A model generated the notes under the pieces. The model did no database searches. It had not been told where the DNA came from and was given only the letters and a program-made list of their open reading frames with translations. DNA of 7,189 bases from Myxococcales bacterium. GTDB lineage: Bacteria > Myxococcota > Myxococcia > Myxococcales > Anaeromyxobacteraceae. The stretch spans positions 1-7,189 of the forward strand of contig JAJYHA010000038.1 in NCBI GenBank assembly GCA_021784995.1, written 5' to 3'. Shown here in pieces: positions 1-6,955 of the stretch. A program made the position numbers and the translations under genes. Numbering within the stretch: the stretch's first letter is position 1; every line of letters starts with the position of its first letter.

Positions 1-967
1 GGTCCAAGCGTAGCTCGCCGGTGACCTCCTGGGGGACGGAGGCGGTCTCGGAGGAGCCCTCCACGCGAGCGAGGAGCGGTCCGGTCCCGGTGGCCTTGCC
101 CGCGTCCGCGCCCGGCTTCCGTGGAGCGCTCCAGAGCAGCGCCTTCACGGGAGCCTGTCCGCGCACGACGACGGTGACGCTCCAGCGCCGCGCGGCCCCT
201 CCGGCCGCCGGAGGGGCCTCTCCAGGCCCTGCGGCGGTGAACGCGGTCGCGCGGAGCCCCGCCAGCGCGTCCAGCAGGCGCCCCACGGCGGCGCCGTCGG
301 CCTCCTCCCGCACCGGGCTCTCCAGTCGCCAGGCGTCGGCGCCGGCTCGGACGAGCGCGTAGGAGAGGCGCGGGGTCGCCACCTCGATGCGCTCCGCCTC
401 CTTCGGCTCGAAGCGGAGGAGCCGCTTCTCGCGCAGGTCGAAGGCGCCGCGCTCCACCGCCCACCGCAGGTCGCCGGGCACGACGGAGACGGTCCCCGCG
501 CCGTCGCGGACGTAGAGGGTGCCGTCGAAGGCGTTGTCGTCTCCCAGCGCGAGGGTGGCCCTGTGGCCGTCGGCCAGCGTGAGGTCGACCGTGACGCGGG
601 GGTGCGCGAGGCCGTAGCGACCCTCCGGCTGCGGCGACGCCGCGTCGGCCACCACCGCCTTGCGGCGGAGCCCGGCGACGCGCTCGACGAGCGCGTCGAC
701 CGCGCCGCGGTCGGCGTCTGCGCGGACGGGGGCCTCGAGCCGCCACCCCTCGCCCGCGCGCACGAGGCGCGTCACGTCGCCCTTGGCCGCCACGGTGAAC
801 GCCGTCACGTCGCCCGGGCGGAAGGAGAAGATGCGCTCCTCGGCGTCCCGCCGCGCACGTCCCGTCGCGTCCCGGCGCTCCACCCCGAACCAGGCGAAGG
901 CCACGACGGCGATCGCGACGAGGAGCAGCCCCAGGGCCGAGACGAGCGCGCGCTTGCCGGCGGTCAT
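1..967 (-). CDS. DUF4340 domain-containing protein, C-terminal part missing (runs off left edge)
   Basis: 322 residues are visible without a stop. Residues 8-28 form one hydrophobic helix after a short basic N-terminus, so the protein is probably anchored in the inner membrane with the rest outside the cytoplasm. The visible part contains a tandem repeat of about 138 residues: W75-RLEAPVR in copy 1 matches W213-RLESPVR in copy 2, and both continue into a similar helix ending in AGLR. This repeat layout and the LREKRLLRFEP junction (178-188) are typical of DUF4340 proteins, which commonly follow gldG-like genes. The ATG is chosen because AGGAGG lies just upstream, overlapping the stop of the gldG-like gene 8 nt away. 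The molecular function of DUF4340 is unknown. An accessory role for the ABC exporter encoded upstream is inferred from the operon. Confidence 0.88.
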   Translation of the reverse strand, partial: MTAGKRALVSALGLLLVAIAVVAFAWFGVERRDATGRARRDAEERIFSFRPGDVTAFTVAAKGDVTRLVRAGEGWRLEAPVRADADRGAVDALVERVAGLRRKAVVADAASPQPEGRYGLAHPRVTVDLTLADGHRATLALGDDNAFDGTLYVRDGAGTVSVVPGDLRWAVERGAFDLREKRLLRFEPKEAERIEVATPRLSYALVRAGADAWRLESPVREEADGAAVGRLLDALAGLRATAFTAAGPGEAPPAAGGAARRWSVTVVVRGQAPVKALLWSAPRKPGADAGKATGTGPLLARVEGSSETASVPQEVTGELRLD

Positions 968-971
968 GCCC

Positions 972-977
972 CCTCCT
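972..977 (-). promoter_or_regulatory. Shine-Dalgarno of the DUF4340 gene
   Basis: On the minus strand a perfect AGGAGG lies just before the ATG at 967 and overlaps the TAG stop of the gldG-like gene (976-978). The layout suggests translational coupling of the two genes and fixes the start. Confidence 0.75.
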
Positions 978-2520
978 ACCGCGACCGCCGGATCATCCAG
1001 ACCGCGAGCCCGAGCCCCAGGAGCGCGACGGGCAGCACGTCCACGGTGACGAACTTGAGGGCGGTCGCCTGCGCGTCGGTCAGCAGCACCATCGACGCCT
1101 CACGGCTCCTGGGCCGGATGGTGATGCGGTCCTCCTGCTCCGCGAGCCATCCGACGGCGTTCATCGCGAAGTCGCGGTTGGCCCCGATCTGCAGGTACTT
1201 GTTGGAGAAGAAGTCCCCGTCGCCCGCGACCACCAAGCGCGCGTGGTCCGAGCGGCGGGGGTCGCCCGTGACCGCCTGCTCGGCGGCCATCGCGAGCGGG
1301 AGGGGGCCCACCTTCTCTCCCTCGTCACGCCGCGCCACGCCGCGCTCGAAGACGCCCTTCAGGTCCGTCTCACCCCATGCGTCGCGACCGGTGAGCGCGA
1401 GCGGGATCGGGACCACCGCCGCGCCGGTGAGGCCCACCAGGGACCGCGCCGTGGGCAGGACCAGCGCCGTGTCGGCCAGGTCGCGCGAGATGGCGTGCGC
1501 GGCGGAGGGCTGGGCGATGGGGGACACCGGCGAGCCCAGGAGCTGCGCCGCCGGCGAGGGATCGACCACCACGTCGTCGTCGGCCTGGATCCCGTACTGC
1601 TTCAGCAGCCCGTCGAGCCCGATCTCGACGTCCGGCTCCAGGAAGATCCCCAGGTGTCCGCCGCGCGCGGCGAAGCGCTGCAGGGCGCCGGCCTCCGCCT
1701 GGAGGAAGGCGGTCCGAGCCCCCGCCACCACGACCACCGAGGCGTCGTCGGGCACGTCGGCCCGGTCGAGGAGCGACAGCGTCGCGACCTCGTAGCCCTC
1801 GCCCGCGAGGCCGCGCGCGAAGGCGCCGTACCCGCGCGGCTCGTCGGAGCGCGCGTCGGGTTCGCCGTGTCCGGTGGTGAAGTAGATCTTGCGCGATCCG
1901 GAGTGCGTGACCTTGACGAGCGCGTTGGTGAGGCCCTGCTCGTCGGCGCCGGAGGCGGGCACCTTCCGGTCGCCGGCCACCAGCAGGATGCGCGGCCCGC
2001 CGGCCACGACGCCATAGGTCTTCGCCCGCTCCGGGCTCCGGTAGGGATCCACCATCTCGTACCGGAAGCGGGGCGAGAGCGCGGCGTAGCGCCGGAGGAG
2101 GCCCTCCGCCTGCGCGTAGCCCTCCTCGTCCATGCGGTAGACGGCGACGGCGCGCACGTCCTCGCGCAACCCCTTCAGCGTGCGGACCGTGTCCGCCTGG
2201 AGGGTGAAGATGCGGTCCTTGGTCAGGTCCCAGCTCCGCGGCCGCCGGTAGGCGACCCAGTTGGCGACGCCGAGCACGGCCACCAGCGCCACCACCGACA
2301 CCGCCGTGACGACGCCGAACTGGAGCGCGCGCCCGGTGAAGAAGCGCCGCAGGCCGCCCGCCTCGCCGAAGGCGAACCCGGCGACGACGCCGGCCAGGCC
2401 GAGCGCCAGCTTCGCCACCACGAACTGCGCGTTGCCGAAGAAGAGCGTGACGACGGTGGAGAGGAGGACGACCAGCCCGAGCGCTCCCACCACGCGCGCG
2501 GCGATGTTCCCGGTTCGCAT
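976..2520 (-). CDS. GldG-type ABC transporter auxiliary membrane protein
   Basis: 514 residues. Hydrophobic segments at about 9-28, 34-51 and 69-90 are followed by a large soluble region and a last helix near the C-terminus ending in RRSR. After the third helix comes WDLTKDRIFTL (97-107), the usual entry into the GldG auxiliary domain. VDP (157-159), EQGLTNALVKV (194-204) and TGHGE (216-220) are further hallmarks of this family (ABC_transp_aux). The protein has no ATPase motif. In Bacteroidetes, GldG works with GldA and GldF in gliding, but the family is widespread in non-gliding bacteria, so only an accessory role to the adjacent exporter is claimed. The open frame extends upstream to 2856, but there it only shadows the permease. 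The ATG at 2520 starts the first membrane helix and sits 2 nt after the permease stop, which suggests translational coupling. Confidence 0.9.
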   Translation of the reverse strand: MRTGNIAARVVGALGLVVLLSTVVTLFFGNAQFVVAKLALGLAGVVAGFAFGEAGGLRRFFTGRALQFGVVTAVSVVALVAVLGVANWVAYRRPRSWDLTKDRIFTLQADTVRTLKGLREDVRAVAVYRMDEEGYAQAEGLLRRYAALSPRFRYEMVDPYRSPERAKTYGVVAGGPRILLVAGDRKVPASGADEQGLTNALVKVTHSGSRKIYFTTGHGEPDARSDEPRGYGAFARGLAGEGYEVATLSLLDRADVPDDASVVVVAGARTAFLQAEAGALQRFAARGGHLGIFLEPDVEIGLDGLLKQYGIQADDDVVVDPSPAAQLLGSPVSPIAQPSAAHAISRDLADTALVLPTARSLVGLTGAAVVPIPLALTGRDAWGETDLKGVFERGVARRDEGEKVGPLPLAMAAEQAVTGDPRRSDHARLVVAGDGDFFSNKYLQIGANRDFAMNAVGWLAEQEDRITIRPRSREASMVLLTDAQATALKFVTVDVLPVALLGLGLAVWMIRRSR

Positions 2521-2522
2521 GC

Positions 2523-3317
2523 TCAAGCCCAGCGGTGGCCCTCGATGGCGCGGTCGGTCAGCCACAGACCGAGCACCACGAAGGACAGGTAGTAGACGAG
2601 ATCCTTGAGCTCGACGCGTCCCTGGAGGAAGGCCATCAGGTGCTCGGACGCGCTCAGCCCGGCGGCGAGCTCGCGCACCGGCCCCTCGGCGCCCACGGTG
2701 AAGATGGTGAGCACCCAGAGCGCCAGCAAGACGATGAGGGAGATCAGCGCGGCGACGACGACCGACTCGGTCAGCGCCGAGACGAGCATCCCCACGGCCA
2801 TGCACATGGCACCGAGGAGGAAGAGGCCGAGCAGTCCGGTGCCCACCGTCTGCCACTCGACGGCCGATCCGCCCTTCACGCCGTGTGCGAAGGCCGACAG
2901 GAGGACGGGGAACAGGGCGACGATGCCGACCGAGACCGCCACCAGGACCAGCGCCGCCAGGTACTTCCCGGCCACGATCTCGATGGGCCGGACCGGAGAG
3001 GTCATGAGCAGCTCGAAGGTGCGGCTCCGCTTCTCCTCCGCCAGGAGCCGCATGGAGAGGAAGGGCGCCGAGACGACCACGAAGACGCCGACCGAGGCGA
3101 AGAGCCGCGAGACCACCACGTCGGTCAGGTTGAGGTGCTGGAGCACCTGCTCCGCGTCGTAGGGGGAGACGCGGCTGACGAAGCTCCGGTAGACGTCGAG
3201 CGAACCGGTGAAGAACTGGGCGGTGAAGAACGCCATCACCATGAAGGCGACGTAGGCGATGGGCGTCGTGAAGTAGACGTCGAGCTCCTTGCGGGCGATG
3301 GCGAGCACGGTGCGCAT
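2523..3317 (-). CDS. ABC-2 family transporter permease (GldF-like)
   Basis: 264 residues, the normal size for a single-domain ABC-2 permease. The N-terminus (RTVLAIARKELDVYF) is the amphipathic lead-in usual for the family. Membrane helices are apparent at about 20-38, 72-90, 113-140, 157-180, 186-209 and 240-256. Between helices 2 and 3 lies AEEKRSRTFELLMTSPV (93-109), the conserved ABC-2 coupling segment that contacts the ATPase. The protein should form the membrane channel of an exporter together with the ATPase encoded 4 nt upstream. The ATG is preceded by GAGGTGA, which overlaps the ATPase stop. Closest match by content is the GldF type, because gldG-like and DUF4340 genes follow directly. 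The substrate cannot be read from the sequence. Confidence 0.92.
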   Translation of the reverse strand: MRTVLAIARKELDVYFTTPIAYVAFMVMAFFTAQFFTGSLDVYRSFVSRVSPYDAEQVLQHLNLTDVVVSRLFASVGVFVVVSAPFLSMRLLAEEKRSRTFELLMTSPVRPIEIVAGKYLAALVLVAVSVGIVALFPVLLSAFAHGVKGGSAVEWQTVGTGLLGLFLLGAMCMAVGMLVSALTESVVVAALISLIVLLALWVLTIFTVGAEGPVRELAAGLSASEHLMAFLQGRVELKDLVYYLSFVVLGLWLTDRAIEGHRWA

Positions 3318-3321
3318 GGCT

Positions 3322-3328
3322 TCACCTC
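3322..3328 (-). promoter_or_regulatory. Shine-Dalgarno of the permease gene
   Basis: GAGGTGA on the minus strand contains the TGA stop of the ATPase gene and lies 4 nt before the permease ATG at 3317. Stop and ribosome binding site share bases, a sign of coupled translation. Confidence 0.7.
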
Positions 3329-4113
3329 GAGGCGGCCGCCGCGGGGGCGGTGGCGTCGCCGGCGGCGACGGCGGTGGGGGAGACCAGCTTCCCGTAGATC
3401 TCCTCCAGGAACGCGATGTCGTCGAGCGTGACGCGGCGGCCGGGCAGGTGCTTCGCGATGAGCCCGTCCAGCGAGTCGAAGTCGACGAGCTTGCCCTCGT
3501 GGATGACGAGGACCTTCTGGCAGGTCATCGCCACCTCCGGCAGGATGTGGGTCGAGAGGATGACGGTGTGCCGGCCGGCGAGCGATCGCACCAGCTCGCG
3601 CACCTCGCGGATCTGGAGCGGGTCGAGGCCGACGGTCGGCTCGTCGAGGACGAGGACCTCCGGATCGCCGAGCAGCGCCTGGGCCAGGCCGACGCGCTGC
3701 CGGTACCCCTTCGAGAGGTTCCCGGTCACGCGGTCCAGCACGTCCTCGATCCGGGCCAGGTGCGCGACCCGCTCGATCTCCCCCTTCACGCGCCCGCGGG
3801 CCAGCTTCTTCAGGCCGGCGCAGAAGGCGAGGTAGGCGCGCGGGGTCAGGTCGGCGTAGACGGGCGGGTTCTCCGGGAGGTACCCGACGCGACGCTTCAC
3901 CTCGAGCGGGTGCTCGAAGACGTCGAACCCGGCGATCTTGGCCGTGCCGGCGGTGGCCGGGACGAACCCGGTCAGCATTCGCATGGTGGTGGACTTGCCG
4001 GCGCCGTTCGGGCCCAGGAAGCCGATCACCTCGCCTTTCCCGACCGTGAACGAGAGGTCGTCCACCGCGATCCGATCGCGGAACCGCTTCGTCAGGTGAG
4101 AGACCTCGATCAT
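3322..4113 (-). CDS. ABC transporter ATP-binding protein (GldA-like)
   Basis: 263 residues with every element of a complete ABC ATPase. These are Walker A GPNGAGKST (34-42), ABC signature LSKGYRQR (133-140), Walker B VLVLDEP (153-159), D-loop GLD (162-164) and the switch histidine H189 in ILSTHI. The Q-loop position reads GYLPENPPVY (77-86), with Glu where Gln is usual; this variant is common in the GldA/multidrug-like ABC-2 subfamily, so it does not suggest inactivity. The protein should power the permease encoded 4 nt downstream from the cytoplasmic face. The ATG at 4113 is supported by GGAGGAGC a few bases upstream. It is the first gene of the four-gene operon, separated from the DnaC-like gene by 94 bp. 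After about residue 245 the tail is Ala-rich and low in complexity. Confidence 0.95.
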   Translation of the reverse strand: MIEVSHLTKRFRDRIAVDDLSFTVGKGEVIGFLGPNGAGKSTTMRMLTGFVPATAGTAKIAGFDVFEHPLEVKRRVGYLPENPPVYADLTPRAYLAFCAGLKKLARGRVKGEIERVAHLARIEDVLDRVTGNLSKGYRQRVGLAQALLGDPEVLVLDEPTVGLDPLQIREVRELVRSLAGRHTVILSTHILPEVAMTCQKVLVIHEGKLVDFDSLDGLIAKHLPGRRVTLDDIAFLEEIYGKLVSPTAVAAGDATAPAAAASR

Positions 4114-4118
4114 CGCGA

Positions 4119-4126
4119 GCTCCTCC
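4119..4126 (-). promoter_or_regulatory. Shine-Dalgarno of the ABC ATPase gene
   Basis: GGAGGAGC on the minus strand ends 5 nt before the ATG at 4113. It is a strong, well-placed site at the first gene of the operon. Confidence 0.7.
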
Positions 4127-4144
4127 GAGCGTCGACCCCGACGT

Positions 4145-4168
4145 GGCGCGGGCCGCGCCGGCGCCGGC
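4145..4168. repeat. Overlapping hairpin and 12-bp palindrome in the spacer upstream of the ABC operon
   Basis: The spacer 4114-4207 holds GGCGCG-GGC-CGCGCC (4145-4159, 6-bp stem and 3-base loop) and the perfect 12-bp palindrome GCCGGCGCCGGC (4157-4168). They share three bases, so only one could fold at a time. A further GCCGGC lies at 4195-4200. There is no T-tract after them on the minus strand, so a canonical intrinsic terminator is not supported. I see no convincing -35/-10 pair for the ABC operon in this spacer. Confidence 0.45.
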
Positions 4169-4207
4169 AGGGCGTGGCCGGATCCCGATCCCGTGCCGGC
4201 GGTCGGG

Positions 4208-5095
4208 CTAGCCCTTCCAGAAGCCCCCGGTCCCGCTCCCCGCCCGATCCTTCCGCAGGTCGTGGCCCGGATCGAGCTTCACGAACGAGCACATCTCGTT
4301 CAGCCGCGAGTAGACCCGGTCGCCGACCCGCTGCGCCAGGGTCATACTCTCGGCCTCGCGCTGAAATTCCGCGGAGCGGGTGCGCACCACGCGCCCGGGG
4401 GCCTCGGGCACGTGTCGCTCCTCCAGGAAGTAGTTGGTGGCGAAGAGGGTCGTCAGCCCCGAGTTGAAGCGGCGGCTGATGAGCTCGTCCAGCATCGACC
4501 GCTCCCAGTCGGTGCCGCGCTCCTTGCCGAGCTCGTCGATGGCCAGCACCGGCACCTGGATGAGCGGCCGCAGCACCTCCATGTGCCCGCGGTTCGAGTC
4601 GAAGCCGGCCCGGATGTCGGAGAGCAGCAGCATGAACTCGACGTACCGGCCCCCGACGCCCTTCTCCAGGGCCAGGTGCCGCAACGCCGCGCAGAGGAGG
4701 TGCGTCTTCCCCGCGCCGGGCCGGCCGTAGAGCAGGAACCCCTTCATGGGCTGATCGGACCGGAACTTGCGCGCGAAGTCCTCCGCCGCCGCCTTGGCCG
4801 CCGCGTGGTCGGGCGACCAGCACCGGAAGCTGTCGAAGGAGGCGAGCGCGACCGAGGCCGGGATGCCCACCCGGTTGAAGAGCGCGATGCGCTCGTCGAG
4901 GTGCCGGCAGGAGCAGACCTGTGCCACCGTGGACGGGCCGCTGGCGACGAGCACGTACCCGGTCTCGCCGCACCGGGGGCACGCACGCTGGCAGGGGCAC
5001 CGCCGGGCCCGGGCGGGGTGCCCCAGCACCTGCTCGACGAGGTATCCCGTCCCGCTGCAGTCGCGGCAGGCGCTGGTCTGCGACGGCTCGGGCAT
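4208..5095 (-). CDS. DnaC/IstB-like AAA+ ATP-binding protein with N-terminal tandem cysteine fingers
   Basis: 295 residues. The N-terminus carries eight cysteines in two similar units: C10-RD-C13-SGTGY ... C33-P-C35, then C39-PR-C42-GETGY ... C61-S-C63, resembling DnaJ-type zinc modules. The AAA+ core follows: FDSFRCW lead-in (87-93), Walker A GRPGAGKTH (124-132), Walker B VLAIDELG (183-190), sensor-1 FATN (218-221) and GDRVYSRLNEMC toward the C-terminus, the DnaC-like arginine-finger region. DnaC-type proteins load replicative helicase, and IstB-type ones assist IS21 transposase. No transposase gene is adjacent, so a chromosomal helicase-loader or related remodelling role is more likely, but this is inferred from family only. 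The open frame continues upstream to 5614; the ATG at 5095 is preferred because it opens the first cysteine unit and sits 13 nt after the upstream stop. Only a weak AAGG precedes it. Confidence 0.87.
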   Translation of the reverse strand: MPEPSQTSACRDCSGTGYLVEQVLGHPARARRCPCQRACPRCGETGYVLVASGPSTVAQVCSCRHLDERIALFNRVGIPASVALASFDSFRCWSPDHAAAKAAAEDFARKFRSDQPMKGFLLYGRPGAGKTHLLCAALRHLALEKGVGGRYVEFMLLLSDIRAGFDSNRGHMEVLRPLIQVPVLAIDELGKERGTDWERSMLDELISRRFNSGLTTLFATNYFLEERHVPEAPGRVVRTRSAEFQREAESMTLAQRVGDRVYSRLNEMCSFVKLDPGHDLRKDRAGSGTGGFWKG

Positions 5096-5108
5096 CGGAG
5101 CCGGGACC

Positions 5109-5780
5109 TTACACCGAACCGCGCAGGCAGAGGAGGCCCGCCTCGCGGGCCGCCTCCAGCAGGTGGATCCGGAGCGTGGCTCGGTGCTCGACGCGGCGCG
5201 TCCAGGCGGGACGCTCTCCCGCGCCCAGCCGGCAGCGGGCGCCCAGCGCGGTGCGCTCCGCACGAGGGATCGCCCGCAGCCAGGCCTGCAGCAGCGCCGC
5301 GTCCGCGGCCCGGGTGAGGCGGTCGGTCGCCTCGAGGTGTTCGCCGGGCGTGCCCGCTCGCAGCACCGAGAGGGCGGCGCGGTAGGCGAGGTGGCGCGGC
5401 TCGCCGGGGGCGACCCGGGCCAGCGCGGCGCGGAGCAGGGCGTCGGCGGCGGCGATGCGCCGCGCGGAGGCCGTCGCCTCGTCGGGAGGGGGAGGTGCGT
5501 CGCCCACGCGTCCGCCGCGGTAGGCGCGCCACTCGCCCTCCACCGCCAGGCGATACCGGCGCAGCGAGCGCGGCACGGTGGCTCCCGCGTCGCGTCGCGC
5601 CTCCTCCAGGCCACGGCGCAGCCCGCGGCAGACCACCGCCACCGGCAGCCCGCGCCGCTCCCAGGCCCGCACCTGCTCCCGATCGAGCGGGGAGAGCATG
5701 AGCCCCGCGCCGCGGAGGGCCAGGAAGTACTCGGCCACTACGGCCTCGTAGGTCAGCGCCTGCTCCGGGAGGTGCGACAC
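5109..5780 (-). CDS. Conserved-looking helical protein of unknown function, partner of the DnaC-like gene
   Basis: 223 residues, not assigned to a family. The N-terminus (ALTYEAVVAEYFLALRG, then SPLDREQVRAWERRGLP) is predicted helical and reads like a small helical bundle. The remainder is rich in Ala, Arg and Leu, with no membrane segment, no signal peptide and no catalytic motif I recognise. A basic segment (RSLRRYRLAVEGEWRAYRGGR) follows the N-terminal part and a Pro-rich linker (DAPPPPDEA) comes after it. The start is set at GTG 5780 because the family-like N-terminus begins there and the long upstream open frame is antisense shadow of the kinase. No good ribosome binding site is seen; the next in-frame ATG, at 5699, would remove much of the well-formed N-terminal helix. 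The stop lies 13 nt before the DnaC-like start, so the two are probably co-transcribed. A role as loader partner is only a guess. Confidence 0.75.
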   Translation of the reverse strand: MSHLPEQALTYEAVVAEYFLALRGAGLMLSPLDREQVRAWERRGLPVAVVCRGLRRGLEEARRDAGATVPRSLRRYRLAVEGEWRAYRGGRVGDAPPPPDEATASARRIAAADALLRAALARVAPGEPRHLAYRAALSVLRAGTPGEHLEATDRLTRAADAALLQAWLRAIPRAERTALGARCRLGAGERPAWTRRVEHRATLRIHLLEAAREAGLLCLRGSV

Positions 5781-5791
5781 GGGCGCATTGT

Positions 5792-5814
5792 GCCGGCCCG
5801 CTCTGACGGCCGGC
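5792..5814. repeat. Inverted repeat between the kinase and the helical-protein gene
   Basis: GCCGGCC (5792-5798) and GGCCGGC (5808-5814) form a perfect 7-bp stem with a 9-base loop in the 47-bp gap. No T-tract follows, so it may be an attenuator, an RNA stability element or chance in GC-rich DNA. Confidence 0.4.
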
Positions 5815-5827
5815 GGCGTGGCGGCGT

Positions 5828-6949
5828 TCAGCCGCGGAGCGCGGCGGCCACCTCCTCGGCGCTGGCGAGGCGATCGCGCGGATCCTTCGCGAGGAGGCAT
5901 TCCGCCACCTCCGCGAGGTGCGGGTCGACGCCCGGGTTGAGGGCGCTGGCGGCCGGCGGAGGGCGCGAGGTGATGGCCTCCCACAGGTCCGAGGGGCGCG
6001 GCGCGACGAACGGGGGCCGGCCGCAGATCAGCTCGTAGAGGACGACGCCCAGGCTGTAGAGGTCGGCGCGGTGATCCACGGTGTCCCCGTGCGCCTGCTC
6101 GGGGGCCATGTACAGGTAGGTCCCGACCACGTGGTGGTGGTGCCGCGCCCGGTGGACGTCGTCGTCCGCGAGCCGCACCAGGCCGAAGTCCATGATCCGG
6201 ACGCGGCGCGCGTCGTCGACCATGACGTTCGACGGCTTGAGGTCGCGGTGCACGAGGCCGTGATGGTGCACGTACGCGAGCCCGTCGCAGACCTGGATCA
6301 TGGCCTCGCGCAGGCGGCACACCCGCGCCGGCTGGTTCAGGTGGTCGAGCATCGCCCGCGAGAGCGGCCGCGGGTGCACCGGGTGCGGCGCGCGCCCCTC
6401 GGGTCCCTCGGCCGGGCCGCGGTCGGGGCCGGGGTCGGTCTCGGGCTCCTCCATCTGGTCGGCGAAGGCGCGGATCGCCTCGGGGCCACCGCCGTCCCAG
6501 GGCCCGTCGCGGCTCGTGGAGGCCGAGGCCCCGGACCACGACGCGTCCTCGCTCGGCGCGAGGCTCTCGGTCTGCGGCTCCTCGGACCAGGTGTCGAGGC
6601 TGGCCGGGCCCGCCCGCGCCGGACAGGCCTCGCCGGCGTGGTCGAGCGCCGGGGAGAGGTAGCTGCGCAGGTCGAGCCCCTCCACCAGCTCCATGACGAG
6701 GTAGGAGTACCCCTCCTGCACGCCCGCCTCGAAGACGCGGATCACGTTCGGATGGCGGAGCCCGTGGAGGGCTTCGAACTCCCGCGCGAGCCGGCGCGCG
6801 GCGCCGGGATCGCAGGCGGGGGGCGGCCCGAGCATCTTCACCGCGACCTGCTCCCCGCTCTCGCGGTGGCGGGCGCGGTAGACGGTGCCGACGCCGCCCC
6901 GCCCGATGACGGAGAGGACCTCGTACCTACCGACCGTGCGGGGCGGCAC
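5828..6949 (-). CDS. Soluble Hanks-type Ser/Thr protein kinase with a large insertion in the catalytic domain
   Basis: 373 residues from the GTG at 6949. The catalytic set is complete: glycine loop GRGGVG (16-21), Lys38 in VAVK, Glu57 in the C-helix, HRDLKPSN (234-241), DFG (254-256), GTYLYMAPE (276-284), D296 and R360. It should transfer phosphate from ATP to Ser/Thr of cytoplasmic proteins. No membrane helix or sensor domain follows; the protein ends with the kinase fold. Between the hinge/D-helix ([12 protein letters not shown], 87-98) and the E-helix ([16 protein letters not shown], from 213), about 110 acidic, Pro/Gly/Ser-rich residues are inserted where kinases normally have about 10-20. 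The activation loop (257-275) has no Ser or Thr but has HHHH (270-273). The frame also allows GTG 7015 (395 residues); 6949 is chosen because a promoter-like pair lies just before it and the 22 extra residues are low in complexity. The start remains uncertain. Confidence 0.9.
   Translation of the reverse strand: MPPRTVGRYEVLSVIGRGGVGTVYRARHRESGEQVAVKMLGPPPACDPGAARRLAREFEALHGLRHPNVIRVFEAGVQEGYSYLVMELVEGLDLRSYLSPALDHAGEACPARAGPASLDTWSEEPQTESLAPSEDASWSGASASTSRDGPWDGGGPEAIRAFADQMEEPETDPGPDRGPAEGPEGRAPHPVHPRPLSRAMLDHLNQPARVCRLREAMIQVCDGLAYVHHHGLVHRDLKPSNVMVDDARRVRIMDFGLVRLADDDVHRARHHHHVVGTYLYMAPEQAHGDTVDHRADLYSLGVVLYELICGRPPFVAPRPSDLWEAITSRPPPAASALNPGVDPHLAEVAECLLAKDPRDRLASAEEVAAALRG
6320..6655 (-). 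other. Acidic Ser/Thr/Pro-rich insertion inside the kinase domain
   Basis: This stretch encodes residues 99-210 of the kinase. It contains 15 Ser/Thr, many Glu/Asp, Gly and Pro, and three isolated Trp (W121, W138, W151) in acidic or small-residue surroundings. It is predicted disordered. It lies between the D- and E-helices, on the surface of the fold, so it need not disrupt catalysis. Confidence 0.75.
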
Positions 6950-6955
6950 GCGCCG

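Noticed and set aside
563..1795. Long plus-strand open frame of 410 codons
   Set aside because: It is antisense to the DUF4340 and gldG-like genes, which have recognisable domains, and its translation is Arg/Ala/Ser-rich without motifs. High GC removes stops.
1243..4467. Several plus-strand open frames of 298-449 codons
   Set aside because: They are mirror frames of the ABC operon, full of His/Arg/Gly/Glu runs, and have no domain or ribosome binding site.
4208..5095. DnaC-like gene as the istB part of an IS21-type element
   Set aside because: No istA transposase, terminal inverted repeats or target duplications are visible; the neighbours look chromosomal.
5785..5790. CACAAT-like -10 element 6 nt before the GTG of the helical-protein gene
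   Set aside because: Only 4 of 6 bases match, no -35 at proper spacing, and it does not share the TATG box of the other two starts.
5792..5814. Intrinsic terminator after the kinase gene
   Set aside because: The stem is good but no T-tract follows on the minus strand, so termination is not supported.
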